Below, in pieces: positions 9,326 to 19,898 of a stretch of 64,000 bases of DNA. The notes beneath the pieces are model-generated. The model was not told the DNA's origin and ran no database searches. It saw nothing but the letters and a program-made list of their open reading frames with translations. The first letter of the stretch is position 1; the number at the start of each line of letters is the position of its first letter. The stretch spans positions 124,001-188,000 of the forward strand of contig JAPJBO010000106.1 of the NCBI GenBank assembly GCA_030068145.1, in the 5' to 3' direction. The stretch is from Diplonema papillatum (Eukaryota > Euglenozoa > Diplonemea > Diplonemida > Diplonemidae). A program made the position numbers and the translations under genes.

Positions 9326-12300
9326 TCCACGCCAACGATTTGTCCCCCCAGCCGACGAGAGAGTTCTATCTGGCCCTCGTAGCGTACGCGCTTCTCGTGA
9401 CTCAAGGTATCGAACCCAACCCTGGCCCTCCACCAATTCGAATTGTGACTATAAATGTCACGTCCTTGATGAAGAACCTGTACCTCCTCATCTGCATAGC
9501 GGCGGACATCATCTGTGTTCAAGAAACGAAGTTGACGAGTGCCGGGCAGAGAAGTATCCGGATGGCCCTGAAACAAGCCGGCGCCCTTGATGTATGGCAA
9601 CCCTTCTTCGGCAGCTGCTGTGTTGGGCGGAAGTGCGGCAACAGCGTCCCATCCCAGGTTACAGGAGGTAGTGCAGGAGTCGCGATTTTCGTCAAGAAAG
9701 GCTTGCCTGCATGTATCGTCGAGCCTTTTGACGCAGCCGAGCAACGTGCCTACGAATCGGCCCGCTTCTTGCATGTACGTGTCGCGACAGGTGTAGGTAA
9801 AGGAGCCGTACACGTGGTGTCATTGTACGGTCACTGTGGCATTTCCGAAAAACCCGAGCGGGAAAGGTTGATCGAGGGATCCCTGTGGGGATTGCGCCAG
9901 CGCTTGGGTGCTGTGCCCCTTGTCGCCGCCGGCGATTTCAACACGACCCCCCTCGGTTCCCCGGCGCTCCGATTCGCCTTGCGCAACGGCTGGTCGGACT
10001 CTGCCGAGCTGCAAGCTGAAGCCCTGGGAAGTCCTGCAGAGTTTACATGTTACCACGGTCAGCCGTCACGCATCGACCTTCTTCTCACCAACGAAGTCGC
10101 TTCTGCCGCTCTCGGTCGCGTGGAGACTTTCGAAGCCGGCCTCCCTACGCACAAGGCGGTCCGAGCCACCTTTAATCTTGCAGTATTCCAACAACTGAAC
10201 CCGGTACTCCGGTACCCCCGGGCAATTCCAAGCACCGGGCTGAGCGGCCTGGACGACCCGAATGCCCTCCGGAACGTCTCTGAGAAGTACCGCCTCGGGG
10301 ACCCTTGCCCCCCCGGGCTCGAAGGTAGCCCCCGGGTGAACTTCCTCTGGCAACGGACTTCGCGAGCTGCGGAAGAGTACCTCATCCTCAAATCCGGAAT
10401 CGAAGGCAACCTAACCGGGTACTGTGGCCGTGGCGTACGTCGGGAATTGAACTCTCAGCGAGTATCGGCGAGGCCGTCCCCTGAAGGTGCGGGAGCCGAT
10501 ACAGCTTCTTTGAAGAGAGCCAGGTGTCTCCTTGGGCGCATACGGGAGTACGCAGCCGCCAGAGCCAAATGGGAAAGCACAATCGTCTCCCCTGGCCCTT
10601 TGCCCTTCCAGCTTGAGGGACAGTGGACGAAAATACGCTCCTTTCGAAGTTTCGTGTTGCAGCGCACGGATGGGAAGTGTGCTCTGCCACCCGAGCCGCC
10701 GTCAGCGAAAATCGGAAGAGGCCTCGCGTTTACCGTCTCAGGACTGTGTCGTGACCTGGCGCATAGCACGCTAACTTCGAGATACCTGAAGAGCGCGAGG
10801 AGTCAGCGGGAGCTTCGCGACCCCCTGGGGAAGGAATCGTTCGCTTGGGTGAAGAAAGACGCGCCATCGGGGTTATCGTTTGTAACTGGGGCCGATGGGC
10901 GGCTCACTGCGAACTTGGCAGAAGTTGACGCGTTGGTGAGGAGGAGTTGGGATCCAGTGCTCCGCATGTACGCCGAGAAGAGGGAACCCGAGTTTGCCCC
11001 TTTCTTCCAGGAGTACAAAGACTTTATCACGCAACACCCATGCAATCTAAATCCGATCACGGCCGAGCGGCTTCGTCAGGTGGCGAAAAAGAAGAGCGTA
11101 CAGACGTCTTGCGGTGTCGACGGCTGGCGCATGCGTGAAATCGCCGTTCTGCCGAATGCAATCCTGGAAAGCTTTGTCGCGGTGCTCAACGAGGTAGAGG
11201 AAACCGGCTTCTGGCCCGACGGAGTCCTGGACGCAATGGTCACCTTAATTCCTAAAGGAGAAGGGAGTGATCCACTGAAGCTGCGTCCGATTACTGTCTC
11301 GAGCGTGGTATACCGACTCTGGGCTAGCGTGCGCCTACAGGATGTCATGCTCTGGCAAGAGCTATGGATTCACGGGTCGCAACATGGTTTCCGGCACGGC
11401 CACTCCTGCGACGACGTGGTCATGGATATCGCCCTATCCATAGAGGAATCACTGACAAACGGTACACCCCTGTGCGGGGTCGCACTCGACTTTGCCAAGT
11501 GCTTTGACCGCGTCCCTCAGGCCCTGGTGCTCGACTTGATGGAGGCGCTTGGGCTTCACGAGCGTGTGCTGGCACCCTTACGCCACATATACAAGCACCT
11601 GCGGCGTCGCTTCCGGTACCCCTTGGGAGTCGGCGAGATGTTCACTGTCACCAACGGAATTCTCCAGGGCTGCCCGATATCAGTGGTCCTGATCAACGCG
11701 CTCCTCTCTGTTCTCTCGAAGGCCTTGGTCAGCCGAGCTCGGGTGAGTCCGAAGTCGTTCGCCGACGATCTGTACCTGCTGTCGCAACTTGCGAGGCTAC
11801 TCCAAGAGGGAATTCGAACCACAGAGGTGTTCGACAGCCTGACAGGCTTTGCCCTCAACGAGGACAAGTCGGTCTCCTTCTCGACGTCCCCAGAGCCTCC
11901 TCGCCTCGTGATCGGTCGCAAAATAATTCGATCGAGCAAAATAGTGAAGGTTTTGGGTGTCCCCCTGGGCACAGAGGGACCCGTTGACAACCGCAGGGCC
12001 AACGCCACGGTCGAGGCCGCGGCCAGACTTGAGGCGGCGCCGCTCATGCATCGCACGAAGTTCCGCATAATGCAGACGATCGCAGCCTCCGCGTATTACG
12101 GGGCGGCCTACTGCACGAATACAACAGGTGGCTTCGTCAACAGCTCAACGCTCCGAACGGCACTCTCCGCTTGCGTGATCCCTCGATCTAACCGGGCGAA
12201 GAGCCCTCTTGCGGTTCTCTCCCTGGTTGCAAAAGCACACCTGTGTGATCCGGCATGCGCCTCAGGTTTCAGCTTATTCCGCACGTTCGTGAAACAATAC

Positions 12301-13698
12301 GGGAAAGAGAGGTTTCGGGTGAGGATGGACGCTCTCCTTCGCGTGGGAGCCGACTCGTCTATCAAGGGTCCCGTAGGTCTTATGGCTAATCTTCTGCGGG
12401 AGATAAGATTCCTACGGGCCACGCAGCACAGCTTCCAGTCCCTGTCTTTCGACGGGACTCCCGTGTCGCTACTCGGTAAAGAAGCCCCACACCTCTTTCG
12501 TGAGGGCCTGCGTCTGCGCGCGTGGCGTTACTTGACCACACAGAGACAAGGATTTGACGGAATCGAAGGAGGGGTGGACGTACGTGCCATGAATCGGCTT
12601 TGGCTGAACCGCGCGACGGACCACAAATTGAGTTCCGCGATCAGTCGATGTATTGGGGGAGCGGTGTACTCACGGGAATGGTGCCGCAGGAAGTGGGGTT
12701 CGGGGAGCGGCGACTGCGAGTTCTGCGACAGCGGTGCGACGGGGACCCTGTGGCATTACTACTGGCAATGTCCGGGCCCAGGTTGTAGATGGAACGAGCT
12801 GCGATCCCGGTTTTGCATTGCTGAGGCGATGGTCCGGGACATGCCCCAGTGCTTGTGCATTAGAGGGATACCCCCCTACGGGACCCCTCCTGACCTCCTG
12901 GAGAAGATCCAGAGGCTGATCGGTACGATCTCAATCGAGATGGCGCAGGCGCAGCGGAGCCTTGCGGCAACACGCCCTTGGGAACTCGCCTCAGGTGCGT
13001 CGACGAAATACGACGTACACTTAGCAACGGACAGTCGTAAGTTGCTAACGACCAACATCGGAACCCGCTTCGCAGCGACGTTGGTCTTCTGGCTGCGGAG
13101 TCTATCATGGGTCAGCTCCAACCCTCTCCCGACGACAGGCGTGGAACTCGCGCTTGATTTTGAGGCATTTACGCGTTCGAAGCTCCCAGGGAGAACCTTC
13201 GCCGAGAAGGGGCTGCAAATTGGGTACCTTATGCGAGCTATCAACGACCTGTGCTGCGCCGACTCAGGAGTCGCCTCCTTCCCTGGGAAGTGGCGGCAGG
13301 GGGTCTGTTCCCTCCGCTGTTTTGGTGCGCCGGCTATGCCGGGTTGTACCCACCGCCCACGCTTTGCGGCTGGACGGAAGACCGAGTGGATGTTGGGCAA
13401 GCTGGAAACAATTTGCGCCCGTAACAGCTGGAACGATGCCGTGCCTGAATATCCGCACGACGTACCCTATGTTCAGTGGGAGTTGAGATTCTCTGTCAAG
13501 ATGCTAGCCGCCGCCATAGGGCGGGCTATTGCCAAAAGGAGGAGAGCCCGCGAAACAACGTGCCAACACACGCCTGCCAGGCGGTCTCGTCCGCCAGTCA
13601 GAACGCCCCCGGCTGCGCCACCATCGGTGCAACAATCATCTTTGACAGGGCCACGGCTCGCTCCGCGCCCACGGCGCAACGACTTGCGCCCGCCGTAG
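9319..13698 (+). CDS. LINE ORF2: APE endonuclease and reverse transcriptase
   Basis: 1459 aa. Residues 30-37 read GIEPNPGP, a 2A-like motif preceded by LLVTQ (the usual Asp is Gly here). The APE/EEP endonuclease follows: VTINVTSL at ~9447, VQETKL at ~9519, GDFNTTP at ~9931, SRIDLLLTN at ~10066, PTHKAV at ~10144. RT motifs: LIPKGEGSDP at ~11248, LRPITVSS at ~11281, HGFRHGHSCDDV at ~11383, ALDFAKCFDRV (motif A) at ~11482, GILQGCPISV (motif B) at ~11659, SFADDLYL (motif C) at ~11755. A C-terminal CCHC knuckle CEFC-x9-H-x4-C lies at ~12715-12771. No RNase H is visible. The frame is intact, so the copy may be competent. Target-primed reverse transcription is the family mechanism. Confidence 0.92.
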   Translation: MVIHANDLSPQPTREFYLALVAYALLVTQGIEPNPGPPPIRIVTINVTSLMKNLYLLICIAADIICVQETKLTSAGQRSIRMALKQAGALDVWQPFFGSCCVGRKCGNSVPSQVTGGSAGVAIFVKKGLPACIVEPFDAAEQRAYESARFLHVRVATGVGKGAVHVVSLYGHCGISEKPERERLIEGSLWGLRQRLGAVPLVAAGDFNTTPLGSPALRFALRNGWSDSAELQAEALGSPAEFTCYHGQPSRIDLLLTNEVASAALGRVETFEAGLPTHKAVRATFNLAVFQQLNPVLRYPRAIPSTGLSGLDDPNALRNVSEKYRLGDPCPPGLEGSPRVNFLWQRTSRAAEEYLILKSGIEGNLTGYCGRGVRRELNSQRVSARPSPEGAGADTASLKRARCLLGRIREYAAARAKWESTIVSPGPLPFQLEGQWTKIRSFRSFVLQRTDGKCALPPEPPSAKIGRGLAFTVSGLCRDLAHSTLTSRYLKSARSQRELRDPLGKESFAWVKKDAPSGLSFVTGADGRLTANLAEVDALVRRSWDPVLRMYAEKREPEFAPFFQEYKDFITQHPCNLNPITAERLRQVAKKKSVQTSCGVDGWRMREIAVLPNAILESFVAVLNEVEETGFWPDGVLDAMVTLIPKGEGSDPLKLRPITVSSVVYRLWASVRLQDVMLWQELWIHGSQHGFRHGHSCDDVVMDIALSIEESLTNGTPLCGVALDFAKCFDRVPQALVLDLMEALGLHERVLAPLRHIYKHLRRRFRYPLGVGEMFTVTNGILQGCPISVVLINALLSVLSKALVSRARVSPKSFADDLYLLSQLARLLQEGIRTTEVFDSLTGFALNEDKSVSFSTSPEPPRLVIGRKIIRSSKIVKVLGVPLGTEGPVDNRRANATVEAAARLEAAPLMHRTKFRIMQTIAASAYYGAAYCTNTTGGFVNSSTLRTALSACVIPRSNRAKSPLAVLSLVAKAHLCDPACASGFSLFRTFVKQYGKERFRVRMDALLRVGADSSIKGPVGLMANLLREIRFLRATQHSFQSLSFDGTPVSLLGKEAPHLFREGLRLRAWRYLTTQRQGFDGIEGGVDVRAMNRLWLNRATDHKLSSAISRCIGGAVYSREWCRRKWGSGSGDCEFCDSGATGTLWHYYWQCPGPGCRWNELRSRFCIAEAMVRDMPQCLCIRGIPPYGTPPDLLEKIQRLIGTISIEMAQAQRSLAATRPWELASGASTKYDVHLATDSRKLLTTNIGTRFAATLVFWLRSLSWVSSNPLPTTGVELALDFEAFTRSKLPGRTFAEKGLQIGYLMRAINDLCCADSGVASFPGKWRQGVCSLRCFGAPAMPGCTHRPRFAAGRKTEWMLGKLETICARNSWNDAVPEYPHDVPYVQWELRFSVKMLAAAIGRAIAKRRRARETTCQHTPARRSRPPVRTPPAAPPSVQQSSLTGPRLAPRPRRNDLRPP

Positions 13699-13790
13699 TA
13701 GTACGGGATAGTAGTGGGGCGACCGGATACTCCTCGGAGAGATGGTCCCTGCACTCTAACTCGTCTCTCTCTCTCTCTCTAAAAGTTCGG
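13699..13790 (+). other. LINE 3' UTR with CT-repeat tail
   Basis: After the TAG the element runs through GGAGAGATGGTCCCTGC and ACTCTAACTCG into (CT)n, ending near 13781. The same sequence closes the tails at 24700-25043 and 33946-34170, so it is probably the RNA segment recognised by the RT and the true 3' end. Confidence 0.8.
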
Positions 13791-15306
13791 CCCCCTCCTT
13801 AGCGGTCTCGAGGCCCTTCGAGGGTGCATTTGAAGCTTGTGTGATATTCTTGCAACTGAGCTCTTCGCATTTGAGAGTTTTCCGTCTGGTATACACACGG
13901 TGGCCCTCAGGACAGGATGTCTGTCGAGCGTCGAGCCTATCCTGAGCTTCTGGATTGGTTAGGGCCTTTTGCCCACCCCCGGCCACCCGACCAGCATTTT
14001 AGCTAAAGGTGGCCAAATACCACCGCTAGCTCGGTAAGTCTTCTGAGGGTTGTTCTAAAATACGTGGTATATCAGTCATTCCCAGAGAAGCAAGAGGAAG
14101 AGTACCGGGAGTTTCTGTGCACAGTTTCCGTCTCCGATCGCACTAACTGCGCCGGCTCTTTTTGTTTGGACGGTCGTCGCTTGCAGAAGTGAGAGTAAGA
14201 TACGCTCACCTTCGAATCCTGCATGATAATACGATGTCCGGCTTGTGCACAACCTGTGGAACGCCCCACCTTCTGTGCCGTCTTGAAGAGTACCCGTTTA
14301 TTTTGCTGCCGGCTGGTATCAGGCGCACTACCATCCCGATGCGATAATGCGTTGTATTCCTTGTACGGCCGAGGTTTTGCGGCTGTCAGCAGGCTCCTGA
14401 AGAATTCTCTGCAACTGCATCCGAATTCTTCAATCGCAAAACGTTGCATGTTCTCCTTCTCATTGTATTCCATGTCAACGAGCTGTGTTGCAAAACCATG
14501 CGGCAAATCCTGGTAGTGTCGGAACCTCGATAAAGAATGCGTGTGGCATTGTTCTCACCAGCCGTGGTCGGCACTTTGCCCGAATTTGCTCCTTCCAGAG
14601 GATATCGAGAGGCAGATGGGTTCTGCTCCGCCGAAAGGCACGCTGTGTAGCATCCGAAGCAGAATACTTCTGGGGGGTGCATAGACAGGAGCGTTCACAA
14701 CATGCATCCAACTCGGACAGCTTGAAGACGCCTGTCCAAGTAGTCGTTTTGGAACCTTGCACCTTGCCGTCGTAGTTGTTGCTGCAGTCGTAGTCGTGTG
14801 CACTTCCTCCGCGTGGCACCACACTCCTGGAGGCACTTCAAACAGATGAATCCTCTTGTACCAGTCTCTTCTTCACTTCGGGCTGAGGAAACGAAGCAAC
14901 CTTTCTCCAGGTTTTCGCACCGCAGATTTTGCAGCATCCCTGTTCTTCAGTACCTGCCATCCCAGTTCTGAAGTGCGCTCATAGGGGATGGCAATATGCC
15001 TGGTGAAGTGAAGTGCAAAAGGAGGGGCCATGGGGGACAACCTTTTTGGGATCCGAGGTGGTATTCTGACGATTTCGTGACCGATCTTTCCATTCCGTGT
15101 CTTCTCGGGAGCAACATGCACATATCACACGTATCACACGCGCTCCCGGTATGATCTAAATATAATTATATCGGGTTGAACGCGTCCAAGGGGGGTCATC
15201 TTTTTTTTCTAAACCCTCGGGAACAGAGAGACCGGGGACACCTGCGCTCATAGCATCAAAAATTGGTCGATTTAGTGAAACCTTTGGTGACTGTGTGCGC
15301 TGCCAT
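13791..15306. other. Intergenic; possible decayed minus-strand coding relic
   Basis: No intact gene. Between ~15120 and ~14072 the minus strand has several overlapping mid-length open frames with protein-like stretches, including Cys pairs FICLKC near 14850 and a PHAFFIEVPTLPGF segment near 14540, split by frame changes. They match no family I recognise. This could be a dead transposon gene or chance. Confidence 0.25.
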
Positions 15307-15540
15307 AGGGTGGTCATTTTTTGACATATCAAAATAAAAAGTGACACACACCCCCTGAATATAGAAGTTTGATAGAAGTTTTGTAGGCTCCTAGTGGGTA
15401 ACACCATATAAGCTAAATAAAAAGTTTTTTGTGGCAATAAGCTAAATAAAAAGTTCCAGGCCCTCCTGGCTATAAGCTAAATAAAAAGTTTTTTGTGGCT
15501 ATAAGCTAAATAAAAAGTTTCTTGGTGGCTATAAGCTAAT
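15307..15540. repeat. AT-rich tandem repeat (ATAAGCTAAATAAAAAG unit)
   Basis: From ~15407 a 28-34 bp unit, ATAAGCTAAATAAAAAG plus TTTTTTGTGGC, is repeated about five times. The left part (15320-15410) is the repeat also found at 8111-8216. Non-coding. Confidence 0.8.
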
Positions 15541-16825
15541 TATCCCCAAACAAAAACTCCGGAAATGACGAGACACATAGGAATTGAGAGCGCCCTACGA
15601 TTAGTCGATTCGTCGGCAATCGGCAGCAAATAAACACACAACCACGTGCTGCCACCAGCAGATACGATGCGCACTAGTAGTATACGATACCGTACAGGCC
15701 CCTTACGACAATGTCACCTGGAGACTTTAAGCCCCCGGTTCTCTGAGCGAACTTACACTCTAATACACAACTTCATCAGGAGGGTCTCAGTGCTGAAGCC
15801 GCCATCGATCGCGTGCGCGAGAAGCGTCCCGGGTCCATCCACAAGAAGGTGCAGGAAGAGTCGCTTTACGAATTAGAGGCTGAGCTCTGCGGGTGCAGCT
15901 GTCTTCCCGACGAATAACCCTGCCGGCGAAGAGCGACTTTGATACTCAACCCACTTTTCGGTCAGAAGAAAGACTCCTGGCCTCCACTGAAAAATAATGG
16001 ACCCTTTTCGGACGGGGGGGACTCTGTCCTAGTCGAAAATATGTCCATACGTTGTACCTCGGGCCTCGGGCGTGAAAACACATGCCCAAGGATCCATTGC
16101 TTCAATCCTTTCCAATGTTTGCGAGATCCGAGCAGTAATCTTCTATGGCAATAACCGCGTTAGTCAATATACGCTAAAAAAACAGCGAACGGAAAAGGAA
16201 AAGAGAACAGATTGATAGCGGAAACCAAAGGAACAAGAAGCGTCGAAAGGCACCAGACTGTACATCAACCCCGGTTGATTGTTGGCAGCACAGAAGACGG
16301 TTAGCAGCATATCGTGTCGTGTACCCTAATCAAATAGAACTGCACACGCACTAAGGAGCCTTTTGCTGCCAAGCTCCGAAAACCACCGTGCCGACCGGCA
16401 CCCGACAGCTCGTTGGCACAGAGGGGCGAACATTTCACGGTGATGTTTCTGACGGATGAGCTGCACATAAATCTGTGATGGTCAACTGAACGATACTTGG
16501 CTCACCCAACCACGAGAATTACAGTCCTCGAACTAGCAGCTGCATCGAGGTGCAATTGACCGCATCGTACGTTTGGGTACTTGGGACAGGTGTCTACATA
16601 TCAGTGTAGCAGATAGATCAGTTACGGAGTGTTACACACCTTCTTTTCCATCCCTTTTTCTTCGAAAAAGACTTGATGCCAGCATCAAACGTTCACCAGA
16701 GACAGTGTTCTAGTGTTCTGCCTGCCTGAATATGGAAAAGTAAGATCCTCCGTCCGTAAAGGGTTAACGGGTAGGCGTCCGAGTGATGTTGTTTCCCCCC
16801 GTTTTTTTTTTTTTGTATAAGCACC
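15541..16825. other. Intergenic, no gene; holds two short dispersed modules
   Basis: 15633-15762 is a copy of the recurrent module (ACGTGCTGCCACCAGC, then CCTTACGACAATG, then GAGCGAACTTACACTC). 16665-16735 is a degenerate copy of the CTTGATGCTAGCATC...GAGGCAGTGTTCTG module seen at 46715 and 52235. Nothing else was recognised. Confidence 0.5.
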
Positions 16826-17062
16826 TGCTTTGTGGGAAATACTTGAGGAGACTGCCAGTTGCGAAGTCTCAACGGTGTCACGTAGCGAAAGGCAGGCATA
16901 GTTTGGTACTCATCGGCATGCCGACTCCCCACTATCGCAACAATCGAAGAGGTAAATGTGCTGTAGCCCACACGAAACATAGGTAAATCTGGGTGTAGTG
17001 TAGCGGGCGTACGCGTTCAAAAAAAAAAAAGGTCCACTTTTGTAGTGTGTTCTCCCTAGCCT
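16826..17062. repeat. Dispersed repeat family B, copy 1
   Basis: Shares GGAAATACTTGAGGAG, GAGGTAAATGTGCTGTAGCC, CACGAAACA-AGG and GCGGGCGTA-GCGTTCAA with the copy in an intron at 44585-44870, and part of it with 19160-19265. Contains poly-A and poly-T runs. Non-coding. Confidence 0.7.
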
Positions 17063-18163
17063 CCTTCGAAATGAGCACGAGGCAGTCCCTCGGGTATTAG
17101 TTTTGGAAATCAAAGGATGCTTGTCTACATTCCTTTCCAATGTCCGCACCTTACTCAATACATACCCGACTCCACCCCCCTTTCCACTCCCCAGGGGTAA
17201 AGAAAACAGGCGACTTGTCTCCCCCGAAAATATCCCCTTAGCCCTCTTCCCGCCTGTCATGACGACAAACATTCGCCCAAAACCAGAAACCTACCCCTCG
17301 GGTGGTCCTAAAATGCTCGGGAAATTCAAAATAACTGGTCGGATGCTCGTTTAGGCTGAAAGAACGGCTGCAGAATGCAAAAACAAGACAGAATCACCTC
17401 CCACAAGGCAATTCCTTAAGGAAAACATCAGAAAACCCAGGGGGGGCGTCACCACCCTCCAACGGGCTGATATAGAACAGGCTCTTCAAAGCCTCAGACT
17501 CAGAAGGATTTCCTCAGAAATGCAAAAGGCCGAAAGAAGTTGCGGGTTTTCCGGTTCAGACACTTGCAAATTCCCCGCTCGCACTCTACGGGTCAGTCGT
17601 AAAGCGCTGAAGCGGTGGTGTGCATGATGGGCGTGCCGCACACAAAAATTTACCCGGAGTTTTATGTCAGTTAAATCCGACCAAAGCCTTCGTGGGCTTC
17701 GCAATTCAACACAAACCGAAGTAATTCGTCAGTTAAAGCCTTCCGTCTTCAGTACCCTGCGCCTTCTTTGTGCAACCCACTCATTGCGATCTGCCGCTCT
17801 TCCCTGTATCAACCCGCTACGAACGGGGAAATCTATCCGTGTCGAAAAAGCCAAAACCTGAGCTGGATTCGGACACGGTGCCTTTTTCAGAGTGAAGACA
17901 TGTAAAAAAAGGTCAATGTTTTGCTGCTGTGAAGAGATGTGTTGCACAACCTTACCAAGGAGCACCAGGTTTCCCATTTTGGAGTCGTAACACTCTCGAG
18001 TTTGACCCCATGGATTCCTAAGAAGGCTTAATCCCAGAGTACCGGAGTTGTGTGTGTGGGAGTTCGAACCGTTCCGTCTCCATCTTCTGCACCTGCTTCG
18101 GTCTTTTGGATTTCCTCCGGGACCCGAAGAAGGCGGGCGCCGCCCCCCTCATCCCGTCCGTGT
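17063..18163. other. Intergenic, nothing recognised
   Basis: No conserved coding pattern, tandem repeat or clear structure was found. Short open frames are scattered and lack recognisable domains. Confidence 0.4.
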
Positions 18164-18900
18164 GGGCCTCCTCCCCGTGACGGATTCGCCTGTGCTCTAG
18201 TAGCACGGGTGGTCCTGGCTGTGACGAGCTACGAACAGCCGCCTGCCAAACCTGACTCACACTGCTGTCCTGTCTGCAGACACTCAGGTGCCGTGCTGAT
18301 GATGGCCCGCCTTATGTGTGGCGTTAAGGACCGAAACACGGTGCAGACGGGCTAGTGCGGTGTTGAACACATATCCATTCCAAGCACGTTCTTGCTATCC
18401 CCCCCCACCCCGTCCCAAACATATGGTTCTTTCCGGCATTCGGTTTCCGTGGCGATCCGATTCCACCTTTTCCGCTTCCCTCTCTGCCCCCCCTCCTTCT
18501 ATTTCAATATCTCAGGCCATTTAACCCGTCCCCCACCTCCCAGGAAGATTTGTCGGCCGAAAGATGTGGCCGAGGGGTACACAGGGGCGAGGGGAATTGT
18601 TTCCTCAATCGAATGAGCGCATGGTGCGTGCCACCGGGGGGGGGGGGGGGGGGGGGGGGTTTGCAAGAACGTGCTTGGAATGGGTATGTGCTCAACACCG
18701 CACTGGTCCCGTCTGCGCCGTGTTCCGGTCCTTTAAGCCACGGACACATAAGGCGGACCATCATCAGCGCGGAACCTGAGTGTCTGCAGACAGGACTGCG
18801 GTGTGAGTCTGGTTTGTCAGGCGGCTATTCGTAGCTCGTCACAGCCAGGACCACCCGTGCTACTAGAGCACAGGCGAATCCGTCACGGGGAGAAGGCCCC
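18164..18900. mobile_element. Foldback element with ~230-bp inverted arms
   Basis: The left arm, 18164 to ~18392, begins GGGCCTCCTCCCCGTGACGG. It is the reverse complement of the right arm ~18660-18900, which ends CCGTCACGGGGAGAAGGCCCC, with modest divergence. The ~270-bp centre holds C/G runs, including a long poly-G at ~18637-18660. No coding capacity. CCGTGT occurs just outside both ends but is too short to call a target duplication. Confidence 0.85.
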
Positions 18901-19679
18901 TACAACCGTGTCTGAGCAATCAGTTAAAAAACTCAGGGCACTCGCCCTGATTGTGACTGCGACTCGCTAGGCAGCACTGACTTGTCTTCTTTTTACGGTG
19001 GCAATCTGCGAAGTAAACTCCGGGGGGGGGGGCATGTTGCGTTCGGCGCAACACCGCGGACGTGTGGGGAGGAAATCTGTAGGCAGTACCGTGCACCCAC
19101 AGCTTTCCCACAATGTGGTCAGAATAGCCACACGCTGTGACTAGAATCGACAAAAATCGCACCTGCTTTAGGAAATACTTGAGGAGGCTGCCTCTCAAAA
19201 GGAGGTAAGTGGTGCTGCAGCCCACACGAAACACAGGTTCGTCTGGGGGTAGTGGCAACAGTTGACGACGCTCCACAAGGACATCTGTCCCATCCTGCCC
19301 CGCCGGCATACCTCGAGCCGGCCGCGCAAGAGTATTATCAGCCTCCATGTAAAAATACTACCAGTGCAAGCCCCCTCGGGAAATCAGGCCTCAGTCACAT
19401 CTGGCACAGACACCGACAGCGTGGTCACGTACCTGAAGGAGGGGGCAAACGCGTACCCTCGTTCATAGTATGCAAGTAAAGCAAACAATGAGCAAATCAA
19501 CTTTTTTGAGAAAAAAGCAAATTAGGTTTGCCTTTATTTGCCTTATATGCTTTTATTCTGCAAATATACACGCCCTCGACCCAAAACGTGTTGGGATGCG
19601 GGGCGGTAAATCGGCGTTTATTGTCCCGCATGATTACATCCAAAACGTGTGGGAGCGTGAAATAAACTGGGGTCTGCGG
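18901..19679. other. Intergenic with a partial family B repeat
   Basis: 19160-19265 matches family B (GGAAATACTTGAGGAGGCTG, CACGAAACACAGG). Around 19478-19560 AT-rich strings such as GCAAATCA and TTTGCCTTTATTTGC recur, and these return at 21535-21615. No gene. Confidence 0.5.
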
Positions 19680-19898
19680 GGCAATAATAAGCATTTATTC
19701 GGCAAGATAATTTCCGTTTATTTTGCCGAGGTGTCGGTTTTAGTCCCGAGGGAGGCCCGAGGGGGGTTTGCAACCCCGAGCCACGAGCGGAGCGAGTGGC
19801 GAGGGGTTGCAAACCCCCCCGAGGGCCTCCCGAGGGACTAAAACCGACACCGAGGCAAAATTGGCGGAAATTATTGCCGAATAAATGATTTTATTGGG
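19680..19898. mobile_element. Short foldback/MITE-like palindrome
   Basis: Almost perfect inverted repeat: GCATTTATTCGGCAA near 19691 pairs with TTGCCGAATAAATGA near 19875. The inner arms GTGTCGGTTTTAGTCCC and GGGACTAAAACCGACAC enclose CCACGAGCGGAGCGAGTGG. It would extrude a stem of ~100 bp. Confidence 0.85.

Larger units (their letters stand above)
8924..13790 (+). mobile_element. APE-type non-LTR retrotransposon (LINE), near full length
   Basis: Comprises a zinc-finger ORF1 (possibly truncated at its 5' end), an overlapping ORF2 with endonuclease and RT, and a ~92-bp 3' UTR ending in (CT)n. The left end is only bounded by the ORF1 frame. Three other 3'-end copies occur in the window (1-546, 24700-25043, 33946-34170). 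A clade cannot be assigned by eye. Confidence 0.85.

Noticed and set aside
18155-18170. CCGTGT on both sides of the foldback element as a target-site duplication
   Set aside because: Six bases, not exactly abutting both ends; too weak to claim.
18289-18345. CTGATGA followed by CGAAAC, resembling a hammerhead ribozyme core
   Set aside because: The bases flanking the core pair with each other (CCGTG/CACGG) instead of forming stems I, II and III, and stem II does not form. It lies in a foldback arm, so it is a chance match.
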